64,000 nt of DNA. Origin: Paraglaciecola arctica. GTDB lineage: Bacteria; Pseudomonadota; Gammaproteobacteria; Enterobacterales; Alteromonadaceae. This document shows, one piece after another, positions 26,876-36,300 of this stretch. The stretch lies in assembly GCF_018861065.1 (NCBI RefSeq), contig NZ_JAHKQO010000045.1, positions 267,798 through 331,797 of the forward strand. The letters are read 5' to 3'. The position numbers and the translations under genes were made by a program. Below the pieces are notes generated by a model that was not told the origin of the DNA, searched no databases, and saw only the letters and a list, made by a program, of their open reading frames with translations. The number at the start of each line of letters is the position of its first letter. The stretch's first letter is position 1.

Positions 26876-27912
26876 AGATAAGAATAGCAGTCGCCGCTGA
26901 TCAATTTATTTGGGATGAATATGTAGATGGCCACAAAGACGCTAGCCCCTATCATCGGTTTGCGTGGGCTTTAAGTGTCCAACAAGCCTACCAACATCAA
27001 AACGTGAGTTTAATCGCTTTTGATGATGACGAGATAGTGGGCGTATTACCCTGTATTAAAATGCAAAAACCTTTTGCTAAGGTGAACTACTGTGCCTTGC
27101 CATTTTGTGACTTAGGTTTTGCCCTCGGCAACAATGCCGACATAGTGGAGGCATTGCAGACAGAAGCACTGACGTTATTACAAAATGCCAAAGGTACCAA
27201 TTTTGATTACCGTGACACGGCCACAGCAACTGAAAGCACTGAGTTAGCAGGCAAAAAAGTCCGAATGGTTTTGCCTTTACCAGGCAGTGCCGAAACACTT
27301 TTAGCCGGATTCAAATCTAAATTACGCAGTCAAATTCGCAAAGCAGAAAAAAATGGCTTAAATTTCGAGTTAGCCAACAGTCAAAAACACATCGATGACT
27401 TTTATCAAATATTCGCTATCAATATGCGCAAACTAGGCTCACCGGTACACAGCAAAAAATGGTTTGAAACTTTGTTTAACAATTACGCTAAGCATATTGT
27501 TTTGTCGGTAGTCTACAAGGACCAAGTCCCAGTTGGCGCAGGCGTAGTGCTGTTAAATGGTACTAAAGCGGTGATCCCATGGGCTTCAACTGTGGCTCAA
27601 TACAACAAGTTAGCGCCAAATATGCTGTTATATTGGTCATTGTTAGAGCACGTAAGTGAGCATGGTTGCACCGAGTTTGATTTTGGCCGTTCGACTTATA
27701 ACGAAGGCACCTATAAATTTAAACGCCAATGGGGTGCAGAGCCAGTCCCGCTAGCATGGTCAAACTTAGTTGCAGATCAAGCCACTATAGCTGAAAATAC
27801 CTCAAACAAGCCTAGTCAAATCAGAAGCTTGGTTGAAAAAATTTGGGCAAAGTTACCCTTAGGAGTCACCACTACCTTAGGACCCAAAATACGTAAACAT
27901 ATTAGTCTTTAG
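26872..27912 (+). CDS. FemAB family XrtA/PEP-CTERM system-associated protein
   Basis: A 346-residue FemAB-like double-GNAT protein. The N-terminal part has SPYHRFAWALSVQQAY, the characteristic start of the exosortase-associated FemAB family. FKSKLRSQIRKAEKNG is the basic segment, and FDFGRSTYNEGTYKFKRQWG (about 272-291) is the conserved C-terminal signature. The proposed role is transfer of an amino acid or acyl group to the exopolysaccharide or its anchor. Its presence is one of the best markers that the cluster belongs to an XrtA-type exosortase locus. The start overlaps the deacetylase stop by four bases. Confidence 0.88.
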   Translation: MKIRIAVAADQFIWDEYVDGHKDASPYHRFAWALSVQQAYQHQNVSLIAFDDDEIVGVLPCIKMQKPFAKVNYCALPFCDLGFALGNNADIVEALQTEALTLLQNAKGTNFDYRDTATATESTELAGKKVRMVLPLPGSAETLLAGFKSKLRSQIRKAEKNGLNFELANSQKHIDDFYQIFAINMRKLGSPVHSKKWFETLFNNYAKHIVLSVVYKDQVPVGAGVVLLNGTKAVIPWASTVAQYNKLAPNMLLYWSLLEHVSEHGCTEFDFGRSTYNEGTYKFKRQWGAEPVPLAWSNLVADQATIAENTSNKPSQIRSLVEKIWAKLPLGVTTTLGPKIRKHISL

Positions 27913-27960
27913 TGACCTAAACGCTAAAACAAAATTGCAGTCAAAACAGGAAGTAAATAA

Positions 27961-29874
27961 ATGTGTGGCATTGCCGGTTTTACCCACTTCAATGGACATA
28001 TGGGCGATAACGTTACCCTAAAAAAAATGGGTGATAGTATTTATCATCGCGGTCCAGATGCCGGCGGCGAATACCTTGATGAACACGTAGGCCTAGCTCA
28101 CCGCAGATTAGCCATCATAGATTTGACCGATGCAGGCATACAGCCCATGACCTCCCATGATGGCAAATACATCATTGTATTTAATGGCGAAATTTATAAT
28201 TTCCAAGAACTAAGAGCAGAACTAAGTGCTGCCGGTTACCCCTTTAAAACCCACACCGATACCGAAGTCATTTTGGCCCTTTATGCTACCGAGGGTGCAA
28301 ACCTACTCAATAAAATAAACGGCATGTTTGCCTTTGCTTTATGGGATACCACCACCCAAAAACTACTGATAGCCAGAGATCGTATGGGCAAAAAGCCCCT
28401 ATATTATCTGCAAACCGCAACTCAGTTTGCCTTTGCCTCTGAAATCAAAGCTATTTTAACCTTACCCAATGTACCTAAAGATATCCGCTTAGATGCGGTT
28501 TACGACTTTTTTGCCTACCAATACGTACCAGATCCTAAAAGTATATTCACTCATATTCACAAGCTGCCTCCCGGCCACTATATGACAGTAGATACCAATG
28601 GCATTGAAATCACCCAGTACTGGGATGTAACGTTTAAATCTACCAGTGAAGAAAGTGAATCAGTCTTAACAGAAAAACTCAGAGATTTAGCAACCCACTG
28701 TACCAAACAACGTATGGTGAGTGACGTACCACTAGGCGCGTTTTTAAGTGGCGGTGTAGACTCAAGCGGTGTGGTAGCCATGATGGCAATGAACAGCGAT
28801 ACCCCGGTAAAAACCTGCTCCATTGGATTTGATGATAAAAAATTCAACGAAACCGAATTTGCCAAAGAAGTAGCCGACAAATATCACACCGAACATCATG
28901 AATTTACTGTGCATCAAAATGTCGCAGATAATCTAGAAAAGATAGTCGGTTATTTTGATGAACCCTTTGCCGACCCTTCTTTAGTGCCCACCTTTTTTGT
29001 TTCCGAGTTAGCAAGGCAGCAAGTAACAGTCGCCATAGCAGGCGACGGTGGTGACGAAGTGTTTGCCGGTTACGAAAAATACACCACAGATGCCACTGAA
29101 AATAGCTTACGTAGTAAATTTCCCAAAGTGCTACGAAAACATCTATTCCCTAAGCTAGCCAATTTTTTAGCAGGCAGTAATGCCACCATCTGGCGCAAGG
29201 GTAAGTCCTTACTTACTAGCTTAAGCCAAGAGCCAGCAATGGGTTTTTATACCACCAACTCACAGATTGACGACAGACAGTGGCAAAAACTCGCTAAACA
29301 AGAAGTGAAAGCAACACTAGGTGATTATCATCCATCCAAAATCACCATAGATGCCTATGAAAAATCAGACGGCCCAGATCATCTTGCCAAAATACTCTAC
29401 ACCGATATGAAAACCTATTTGCCTGGCGGCATACTGGTCAAAGTCGACCGAATGAGCATGGCCAACTCCCTAGAAGTGCGAGCGCCATTGCTAGATAGAG
29501 AAGTCGTCGAATTTGCCGCCACCCTGCCCTCTGAATTAAAATTTAAAAACGGTGAGAAAAAACACATTCTAAAAGAAGCTTTCAAGCCCATGCTTCCCGA
29601 CGGAATTTTATACCGCAAAAAGATGGGATTTTCCGTGCCTTTAGCTAGTTGGTTCAGACACGAAATTAAAGACTTAGCCGAACAACACTTAATCGACCAA
29701 GCCCAAGGTCTCAAAAGCATATTTAATCACGATTATATTCAAACGTTATGGCAAGAACACCAAAATGAAGGTGCCGATCACAGTGCCTTACTGTGGAGCA
29801 TGTTGATGTTTGAAATGTGGTGGGTGAAATATGCAGAACAACAAACCACAGCATCACAGGAAGGAGCCGCGTGA
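27961..29874 (+). CDS. asnB: Glutamine-dependent asparagine synthase-type amidotransferase
   Basis: A 637-residue class II glutamine amidotransferase. Cys2 of MCGIAGF is the glutaminase nucleophile, and the N-terminal domain contains YHRGPDA and FNGEIYNF. The synthetase domain carries the ATP pyrophosphatase loop SGGVDSS at residues 263-269 and the later KVDRMSMANSLEVRAPLLD. At exosortase loci a close relative ('amidotransferase 1') is thought to amidate a uronic acid or aminate a sugar of the polymer. Here that role is inferred from context, and free asparagine synthesis cannot be excluded. Its stop overlaps the GTG of the next glycosyltransferase. Confidence 0.9.
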   Translation: MCGIAGFTHFNGHMGDNVTLKKMGDSIYHRGPDAGGEYLDEHVGLAHRRLAIIDLTDAGIQPMTSHDGKYIIVFNGEIYNFQELRAELSAAGYPFKTHTDTEVILALYATEGANLLNKINGMFAFALWDTTTQKLLIARDRMGKKPLYYLQTATQFAFASEIKAILTLPNVPKDIRLDAVYDFFAYQYVPDPKSIFTHIHKLPPGHYMTVDTNGIEITQYWDVTFKSTSEESESVLTEKLRDLATHCTKQRMVSDVPLGAFLSGGVDSSGVVAMMAMNSDTPVKTCSIGFDDKKFNETEFAKEVADKYHTEHHEFTVHQNVADNLEKIVGYFDEPFADPSLVPTFFVSELARQQVTVAIAGDGGDEVFAGYEKYTTDATENSLRSKFPKVLRKHLFPKLANFLAGSNATIWRKGKSLLTSLSQEPAMGFYTTNSQIDDRQWQKLAKQEVKATLGDYHPSKITIDAYEKSDGPDHLAKILYTDMKTYLPGGILVKVDRMSMANSLEVRAPLLDREVVEFAATLPSELKFKNGEKKHILKEAFKPMLPDGILYRKKMGFSVPLASWFRHEIKDLAEQHLIDQAQGLKSIFNHDYIQTLWQEHQNEGADHSALLWSMLMFEMWWVKYAEQQTTASQEGAA

Positions 29875-30992
29875 GTATAGTTTCTGTCATGCACCTAACC
29901 TATGACATGCGCATAGGCGGCACTGAAATGGTGATTAAAAACCTTCTCGAAGGCTCTGACCCGAAGCTATTTGCCATGTCTATTTTTTGCATTGAAGAGC
30001 CACTCGGCCCATGGGGCAAAGACCTGCAAAATAATGGCATTCCAATAAGCAGCCAAGCTCGACAACCTGGCTTTGATAAATCATTGATATTTGCCATTCG
30101 CAAACACATAAAACAGCATAAAGTAGACATACTACACTGCCATCAATATACCCCTTGGGTGTATGGCGTACTCGCTGCTATAGGCACAAAAACCAAAGTG
30201 ATATTTACTGAACATGGCCGTTTTTATCCAGATTCAAGCACTTGGAAACGTAAGCTTATCAATCCTTGGTTATGTAAAATTACAGATTGTATAACTTCAA
30301 TATCTAAAGCGACCAAGTTAGCGTTAGCCGAGTTTGAAAGAATCCCTGAGAATAGAATAGAAGTGATTTACAACGGCATTAAGACGCCGGAAGTAGATAC
30401 AGTAAAAGTCTCAGAACTTAGACAGAAACTAGGCATCTCAGAAAACACCAAAGTACTTGGCACCATTGCACGTTTAGACTCAATTAAGAATCATAGAATG
30501 ATGATAGAAGCTTTCGCTTTAGTACTAAAGGGGTATCCAGATACTGTGTTGATTATTGTCGGTGATGGTGAAGAGCGAGACAATATTGAAAGCCAAATTA
30601 AACAACTTGGCATCTCAAATAACGTTATTTTACCTGGTTACGATCCACAACCTCAGCACTATTTGGCATTGATGGATATATTCTTGCTTTCTTCCTTGAG
30701 CGAAGGTACTTCTATGACTTTATTGGAAGCCATGTCTTTAGGAAAACCTTGTGTTGTAACCAATGCAGGGGGTAATCCAGAAATAATTGATGATAAGTTG
30801 TCAGGTTATGTTAGTAAGAATGATAATTTCAAAGATTTTGCAGAAAAAATACTATTTTTATGCAAACATAATCAAGTAAGAGAGTCTTTTGGTAGCGAAT
30901 CAAAAAGAATATTTAACTCTAAATTTTCACATCAGAGTATGGTCAATCAATACCAACAAATTTGTATCCAACTCACTGAAACAGGGAGTTAA
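29871..30992 (+). CDS. Family 4 glycosyltransferase (PEP-CTERM/EpsH-associated type)
   Basis: About 373 residues in a GT-B fold. VMHLTYDMRIGGTE is the typical N-terminal glycine loop, HCHQYTPWVYG and FTEHGRFYP follow, and the C-terminal SEGTSMTLLEAMSLGKP is the GT4 E-x7-E donor site. The GTG at 29871 is chosen because AAGGAG lies five bases before it and it forms a GTGA junction with the amidotransferase stop. An earlier in-frame codon would overlap that gene by 58 bases. Its pattern is close to the Stp2-like sugar transferases of exosortase loci. Donor unknown. Confidence 0.88.
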   Translation: MSIVSVMHLTYDMRIGGTEMVIKNLLEGSDPKLFAMSIFCIEEPLGPWGKDLQNNGIPISSQARQPGFDKSLIFAIRKHIKQHKVDILHCHQYTPWVYGVLAAIGTKTKVIFTEHGRFYPDSSTWKRKLINPWLCKITDCITSISKATKLALAEFERIPENRIEVIYNGIKTPEVDTVKVSELRQKLGISENTKVLGTIARLDSIKNHRMMIEAFALVLKGYPDTVLIIVGDGEERDNIESQIKQLGISNNVILPGYDPQPQHYLALMDIFLLSSLSEGTSMTLLEAMSLGKPCVVTNAGGNPEIIDDKLSGYVSKNDNFKDFAEKILFLCKHNQVRESFGSESKRIFNSKFSHQSMVNQYQQICIQLTETGS

Positions 30993-30997
30993 AATCT

Positions 30998-32104
30998 GTG
31001 TTAAAAAAGAACAAATTAATTGGCATTACTGAAGGACATGGAATTTCGAAAGAATATGTCAACTTTCCGCCTCAAGGCTATGAATATAAGTTTATAGACA
31101 GAAAACCTCACTTTTTAGATAGAGTAATTACGAGCTCAGCGAAAGGTTTTTTCAGATACTTTGAAGACCCAGAAGTAGATTTATTTGAAGCACCTATTTT
31201 TCCAGCACATACAAAACAGAACTGGATTTATACGCCTGCAGAGTTCTCTGGCACAGCTAATTTTGGTTTATTTGGCCTACCATTACCTAAAAAAATTCGC
31301 CTCAAAGTAATTGAAAAATTTTTAAATCGAGATAATTTTAAGAAAATAATTTTTAAAAGCCAAGCCGGTTTAAAAACGCTCTCGACCTATGCGGCACAAT
31401 TAGATATGGACTTGAGAACAAAGTGTGAAGTAGTAAACCCTTGCATTAACTTACCCGAATTACAGCCACGAAAGGACAAAGACAACTTAGTTATATTATT
31501 TGTTGGCGACTTTTTCCGCAAAGGAGGGGCAAATGTTGTTGATGCATTTGAACAATTGCAAACAAGACACAACAATATAAGACTTCAAATAATTGGCAAT
31601 ACACAACTAGATACCCACAATCAAAAGCTTCACTCTAAGTATCAGAAAAAAATTACTGATAATCCCAATATTATTCACACCAAAGTCACAAGACCGAAAT
31701 TGTTTAAAGATATATATCCTAATGCAGATATTTTCGTGTCGCCGACTTATCAAGAAACTTTCGGTTTTGCGATATTAGAAGCTATGGCTTTTGGTTTACC
31801 TGTATTATCAACAGCGCATTTCGCGATACCTGAAATAATTGAAGAAAATAAATCTGGTTTACTTATTCAAACTGATCAGTTTGATTTTATCAAGCAATTT
31901 AAAGGCTATCACGTGGAGTATATACCGAATAATTTTCACCAGTATATGAATGAACAAATATACGAAAAACTTGAACAACTCATAGTTAATGAGACGTTGA
32001 GAAAGTCCTTAACTCAACAAGCTAGATTGCGTTGCCAAGAAAAGTTTTCACCTGAAATTAGAGCCAACAAAATGAAAGTGATTTACGACGACATATTGAA
32101 TTGA
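30998..32104 (+). CDS. Glycosyltransferase, GT4-like
   Basis: A 368-residue protein with a GTG start and GGAG about 12 bases before it. The C-terminal half is a clear GT4 domain: VILFVGDFFRKGG, then PTYQETFGFAILEAMAFGLP with the donor-binding glutamates. The N-terminal half is unusual for the family and starts KNKLIGITEGHGISKEYVNF. It lies five bases after the previous glycosyltransferase and 69 bases before a sulfotransferase. It probably extends the same repeat unit. Confidence 0.85.
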   Translation: MLKKNKLIGITEGHGISKEYVNFPPQGYEYKFIDRKPHFLDRVITSSAKGFFRYFEDPEVDLFEAPIFPAHTKQNWIYTPAEFSGTANFGLFGLPLPKKIRLKVIEKFLNRDNFKKIIFKSQAGLKTLSTYAAQLDMDLRTKCEVVNPCINLPELQPRKDKDNLVILFVGDFFRKGGANVVDAFEQLQTRHNNIRLQIIGNTQLDTHNQKLHSKYQKKITDNPNIIHTKVTRPKLFKDIYPNADIFVSPTYQETFGFAILEAMAFGLPVLSTAHFAIPEIIEENKSGLLIQTDQFDFIKQFKGYHVEYIPNNFHQYMNEQIYEKLEQLIVNETLRKSLTQQARLRCQEKFSPEIRANKMKVIYDDILN

Positions 32105-32173
32105 GCGAACAATTCAGACTAACCAAAAAACAATCAAATTAATAGAAGCAGCCTTTTATCATTAGGAACATAA

Positions 32174-33196
32174 ATGCTAAAAATACTTAAACTTAAAGCA
32201 ACCTCTATCTTCCTAAAGTTTTTAGGTGTGCGCGATGTTGAAGAAAAGTTGATATCAATTATCAGGGATACTGAAAAGGCCAGTAATAAGATTGTAAATG
32301 CACGAAATCCTTACTTTAATCACAAAGTAACTAACGAAATCAGCGACAGAGATGACATCGTTTTTGTTACTAGTCGCTTTCGCAGCGGTTCAACATTACT
32401 TTGGAACCTATTTCGTCAAACTGAACTCTGCACATCATACTATGAACCGTTTAATGAAAGGCGCTGGTTTAATCCTAATTTTCGCGGCGAAAATGTAGAT
32501 CAAACCCATAGGGGTGTCGACGATTATTGGTCTGAATATAATGAAATGGAAGACTTAGAAAAACTTTACGATGAAGATTGGATTAAACATCGACTTCTAA
32601 TGGATGAGTCATCGGTCGATATAAACATGAAGTCATACATCGAACAACTCGTCACTAGAGCTCCTAAAAGACCAATCTTACAATTTAATCGTATCGATTT
32701 TCGTTTACCTTGGGTCAAGCAACATTTTCCAAATGCAAAAATTCTACATTTGTATCGACATCCTCGCGACCAGTGGCTTTCTTTTTTGACTGATGAAAAA
32801 AAAATGAATAAAGATCAAATAGAAAAAACTTATAGCGACGCGTTTTATTTGGATTTATGGTGCGAAGACTTATATAAACATTTCCCAGTTCTTGACAAAA
32901 AAATCACCCCCCACCCTTATCAGAGGTTTTATTATATTTGGAAGTTGTCTTACCTGTATGGTAAAAAGTATGCCGACATCAGTATTAGTTTTGAAGACTT
33001 AACAACAGATACAAACAATGCAATCAAAGAAATCATGAACACTGTTAACCTTGAAAATGTACCGATTAAGGAATTGTGTGACATTATTTCACCTCCCAAA
33101 CATAATCGATGGAAGACCTATGCAGATGAACAGTGGTTTATTGAACATGAAAATAAATGCGAACAAAATCTAAATCTTATGTTTACCCATAAATAA
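32174..33196 (+). CDS. Sulfotransferase family protein
   Basis: A 340-residue PAPS-dependent sulfotransferase. The 5'-phosphosulfate-binding loop SRFRSGSTL is at residues 67-75, and the 3'-phosphate-binding motif ILHLYRHPRDQWLSF at about 192-206. The rest is helix-rich as in the family, with no signal peptide. It would sulfate a hydroxyl of a sugar in the cytoplasm, before export of the lipid-linked unit. Sulfated exopolysaccharides are common in marine bacteria. Its place between glycosyltransferases and the flippase supports this role. A second, more divergent sulfotransferase-like gene lies at 51678. Confidence 0.85.
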   Translation: MLKILKLKATSIFLKFLGVRDVEEKLISIIRDTEKASNKIVNARNPYFNHKVTNEISDRDDIVFVTSRFRSGSTLLWNLFRQTELCTSYYEPFNERRWFNPNFRGENVDQTHRGVDDYWSEYNEMEDLEKLYDEDWIKHRLLMDESSVDINMKSYIEQLVTRAPKRPILQFNRIDFRLPWVKQHFPNAKILHLYRHPRDQWLSFLTDEKKMNKDQIEKTYSDAFYLDLWCEDLYKHFPVLDKKITPHPYQRFYYIWKLSYLYGKKYADISISFEDLTTDTNNAIKEIMNTVNLENVPIKELCDIISPPKHNRWKTYADEQWFIEHENKCEQNLNLMFTHK

Positions 33197-33238
33197 AGTG
33201 ATAAGTCATTCAACAATATAACTAAATAAGAAAGCGAT

Positions 33239-34675
33239 ATGTCAAAAGTTCGCAAAGCGCTCAAATTTTCAATTGTAGCGACTTACATAGCAAAAATAAT
33301 CAATCTTATAACGGTAGTTGTCATAGCCAGAATTTTAACCCCTGAAGAATTGGGAGTTTATGCAATTGCGGCTGCCATGGTGATGGTTGTAGATGTACTT
33401 AAATCGTTCGGAGTTAGCAGTTACATTATAAAAAAGGATGAGATAGTAAAAGACGACATTCGATCAGCACTTGGCCTAAACGTATTAATTACAAGCTCCC
33501 TTGGACTTCTCATCATAGTAATGGCTAAACCACTAGAAATTTATTACGAATATAATCACATTGCAGAATTACTATGGCTACTATCAATATCGTTTTTCGT
33601 TTCACCGTTTTTTGGCAACGGAATGGCTTTATTAGCAAGAAATTTTGAGTTCAAAAGTAGAGTTAAAGTTAGCTTAACGTCACAAGTTTTCGAATTAATT
33701 ATCACTATTACATTTATTTCAATGGGCTTTAGTTACTTTTCTATCGCAATAGGCGTTGCTTTAAAGTCTTTATTGCAAATAGTCTTAATTAGGCTTTATC
33801 AAACAAAAGACATGTGTTGGAGGCCGCAGTTTCACGGCATGTCTCGAATTGCAAAGTTTGGCTTATTTGTAACCCTTTCCAATTTATTTGAACGACTCAC
33901 GCTAATAAGTACAGATTTAATCATTGGTAAGCTTGGCACACCATCAATGGTAGCCTACTTTTCAAGAGGCTTAGGGTTTATTGAATTTTTGACTGGAACC
34001 ATCACTCAAGGAATAAGTCCAGTTACCATGCCTTTTTTAGCGGAAAAAAAACGACTCGGTCAAGCTCTTGAGCCGGCTTATTACCATGCCAGCAAGTTAC
34101 TCGGCGCTATCTTACTGCCAGTATTATTAGTAGCTGGAGTTGCGAGTTATCCAGTCATCATACTTTTTTTTGGTGAACAATGGGTGGAAAGTGCTAGCTT
34201 AGTCAGTACGTTATGTCTTTGGGGAGTTTTCAGAAACATCCATGCCCTGAGCCCTAGTTTGCTAGTTACAACAGGCCATGAGCGACACCTTTTTACTAGA
34301 AATCTAGTCCTCTTTATTTTAACGGGGTTTGGCGTATATTTATCATTTCCATTTGGATTACAAGGTATCGCTGCAGCTATTACTACCGTTGCATTTATTG
34401 GTTTTGTCTACACCACTTTACTGCTAAAGTTTGTCTTAGATTTTTCACTTAGTAAATTTGTTATTTCGCAGGTACCTAACATTATTATTTGTACCGCTTG
34501 TTACAGCTCTGCTTACTTGAGCTCACAATTAATTGATTTTGAAAAAGCTCCAATACTTTTATCATTTTCAGTTTTAATACCTTTAGTAACGCTAGCATGG
34601 TTACTAACTTTGTGGCTGACTAAACACACTCTACTACATGAACTAAAACGAATGTTTGGTATCGTTCATACGTAG
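33239..34675 (+). CDS. Wzx-like polysaccharide flippase (MOP superfamily)
   Basis: A 478-residue integral membrane protein with about 12-14 hydrophobic segments. The N-terminus FSIVATYIAKIINLITVVVI and the following RILTPEELGVYAIA are typical of the WzxC/polysaccharide-transporter branch of the MOP flippases. It moves the undecaprenyl-linked repeat unit across the inner membrane for Wzy-dependent polymerisation. The next gene encodes the polymerase or ligase-like protein, as expected. A second flippase lies at 56230, so the window may serve two polymers. Confidence 0.88.
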   Translation: MSKVRKALKFSIVATYIAKIINLITVVVIARILTPEELGVYAIAAAMVMVVDVLKSFGVSSYIIKKDEIVKDDIRSALGLNVLITSSLGLLIIVMAKPLEIYYEYNHIAELLWLLSISFFVSPFFGNGMALLARNFEFKSRVKVSLTSQVFELIITITFISMGFSYFSIAIGVALKSLLQIVLIRLYQTKDMCWRPQFHGMSRIAKFGLFVTLSNLFERLTLISTDLIIGKLGTPSMVAYFSRGLGFIEFLTGTITQGISPVTMPFLAEKKRLGQALEPAYYHASKLLGAILLPVLLVAGVASYPVIILFFGEQWVESASLVSTLCLWGVFRNIHALSPSLLVTTGHERHLFTRNLVLFILTGFGVYLSFPFGLQGIAAAITTVAFIGFVYTTLLLKFVLDFSLSKFVISQVPNIIICTACYSSAYLSSQLIDFEKAPILLSFSVLIPLVTLAWLLTLWLTKHTLLHELKRMFGIVHT

Positions 34676-34699
34676 AATTAATAATTAGAATAAAAAACC

Positions 34700-36013
34700 A
34701 TGCTTAATCTACTACTTTTTTGCGGAACTCTACTTAGCTTCTCTTGGCTTAGTTTTTTTAGAATTCCAATATTTGCTTTTGTTTTGTACCAAGCAATATA
34801 CTTTTACTACCCACAACAACGATGGTGGGGATACATGGTACCGGATGTAGGCTACTCCTTTATAAGTGTAGTGATCATGGGGATGGTCTTTTTATTAAAT
34901 TTCAAAACACTTAACCAACAAAAAATACTAAAAGTTGCACCGTTTAGGTACTTTTATATGCTTGTTATTCTTTACTTCGTTACCTATTTTTATTCAGTCA
35001 GACCAGACCTTCACATAATGTTCGCTACTAATTACATTAAGTTGGCCATAATTATGACGTTAGCTTACAAGATGTGCACAACCAAAAAACATTTAGATAT
35101 TATTCTTTATGGTTATATATTTGGATCGTGGTATTTAAGTTTTATAGCCTATCAAGTGGGACGTCAATATGGAGATAGACTTGCCGGAGTTTATACAGTC
35201 GATGCGCCAGATGTTAACTTTGTTGGTGCAGCCATAGCACCGAGTTTAGTTCTATGTTTATACTTTTTCTGGATCAAAAAAAATCTCTTCTATCGCTCTT
35301 TATTTGTTATTGCGGGCGCGTTTATTGCAAACGCTCTTGTTCTTATTAATTCTCGAGGAGCTTATATTGCTGTAGCACTTTCCATAGCATATTTTATGTA
35401 TCATATGTTCTTTTCATCCTTCCAACGAAAGTACCAAAAAGGAACAGCAATCTTTATCTTACTTGCAGGGTTAGCATCTTTAGCTGTTGTAATGGATAGG
35501 TCAAGTATTGAAAGAATTTTATCTATTAACGAAAACACTAGAGTTCAGGAGTCTCAAGAAACTGCTGCAACAAGAACTGTCTTTTGGTTGGCAGCTTGGG
35601 ATATGGCGAAAGACTATCCACTAGGTACCGGTTACGAGGGGTTTAGTTACTATTCAAACCAATACATACCAGACCATGTTAATACAGGAAGGAGCCGCAA
35701 TCGGGCAGTACATTCAACTTGGTTTGAAACTTTGTCAGAGGTAGGTTATCTAGGCCTAGTTTTATTCGTCTTAATGTTATTCAGCTCTTTTAAAATATTA
35801 AAAATTACGAAAAAACATCTCAAAAAGCAAAATATGGTTGATGACTACTTTAAAATCTTTGCCTTAGAGGGAACATTATTGGCTTTCATGGTAGCCATGA
35901 CATTTATTAACAGAATGAGAGCTGAAGTATTACACTGGTGCATATTGTTTGCGTGCGTAGCATATAGCGTTTATGTACTTAATAATAAAGATAACAACGT
36001 AAATTCAACGTAA
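34700..36013 (+). CDS. O-antigen polymerase/ligase-like membrane protein (Wzy or exosortase-associated ligase)
   Basis: A 437-residue protein with about 11 hydrophobic segments. It has the family's large periplasmic loop (about residues 265-345), containing ATRTVFWLAAWDMAKDYP and GTGYEGF, and the LINSRGAY segment (about 212-219) typical of the Wzy_C/O-antigen ligase superfamily. It could polymerise the repeat unit or act as the putative O-glycosylation ligase associated with exosortase A. Position right after the flippase favours polymerase. The sequence alone does not separate the two roles. Confidence 0.8.
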   Translation: MLNLLLFCGTLLSFSWLSFFRIPIFAFVLYQAIYFYYPQQRWWGYMVPDVGYSFISVVIMGMVFLLNFKTLNQQKILKVAPFRYFYMLVILYFVTYFYSVRPDLHIMFATNYIKLAIIMTLAYKMCTTKKHLDIILYGYIFGSWYLSFIAYQVGRQYGDRLAGVYTVDAPDVNFVGAAIAPSLVLCLYFFWIKKNLFYRSLFVIAGAFIANALVLINSRGAYIAVALSIAYFMYHMFFSSFQRKYQKGTAIFILLAGLASLAVVMDRSSIERILSINENTRVQESQETAATRTVFWLAAWDMAKDYPLGTGYEGFSYYSNQYIPDHVNTGRSRNRAVHSTWFETLSEVGYLGLVLFVLMLFSSFKILKITKKHLKKQNMVDDYFKIFALEGTLLAFMVAMTFINRMRAEVLHWCILFACVAYSVYVLNNKDNNVNST

Positions 36014-36300
36014 ATAATTTTAAATCCAAATTCGAGAAACTCAAGATTGAACCTAGATAAACCTTTTAAAAAAATAGCTTTATAAAATGCATGGGGTGGG
36101 CCAGAGTCTACCTTCAGGTAAATATAACACCGGCTAAAAGCGCCCCAAAAGAGCAAGAATCAAACATGAATTTTGTCTCACAACACAAGACAAGACAAGA
36201 CAAAATTGATAAATCAGAATTAAAAAGAAACAGACTGGCATTGTGAACTGAGTATAAATAACTTAAATTAAATGCTGGCCAAAAGAGATTCAAACCTAAT
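36014..36300. other. 287-base gap upstream of the secreted propeller-like gene
   Basis: It contains a short pentanucleotide tandem repeat, ACAAG, about four copies at 36185-36204. No sigma-54 match, hairpin or coding sequence was found. It probably holds a promoter for the gene at 36301, since the run of close gene junctions is broken here. Confidence 0.3.

Noticed and set aside
29817..29870. Longer N-terminus for the glycosyltransferase at 29871
   Set aside because: It would read through the end of the amidotransferase gene. AAGGAG and the GTGA junction support 29871.
36185..36204. ACAAG tandem repeat as a phase-variation tract
   Set aside because: Only about four copies, not placed in a coding frame or between promoter elements. 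Noted in the spacer entry but no function claimed.
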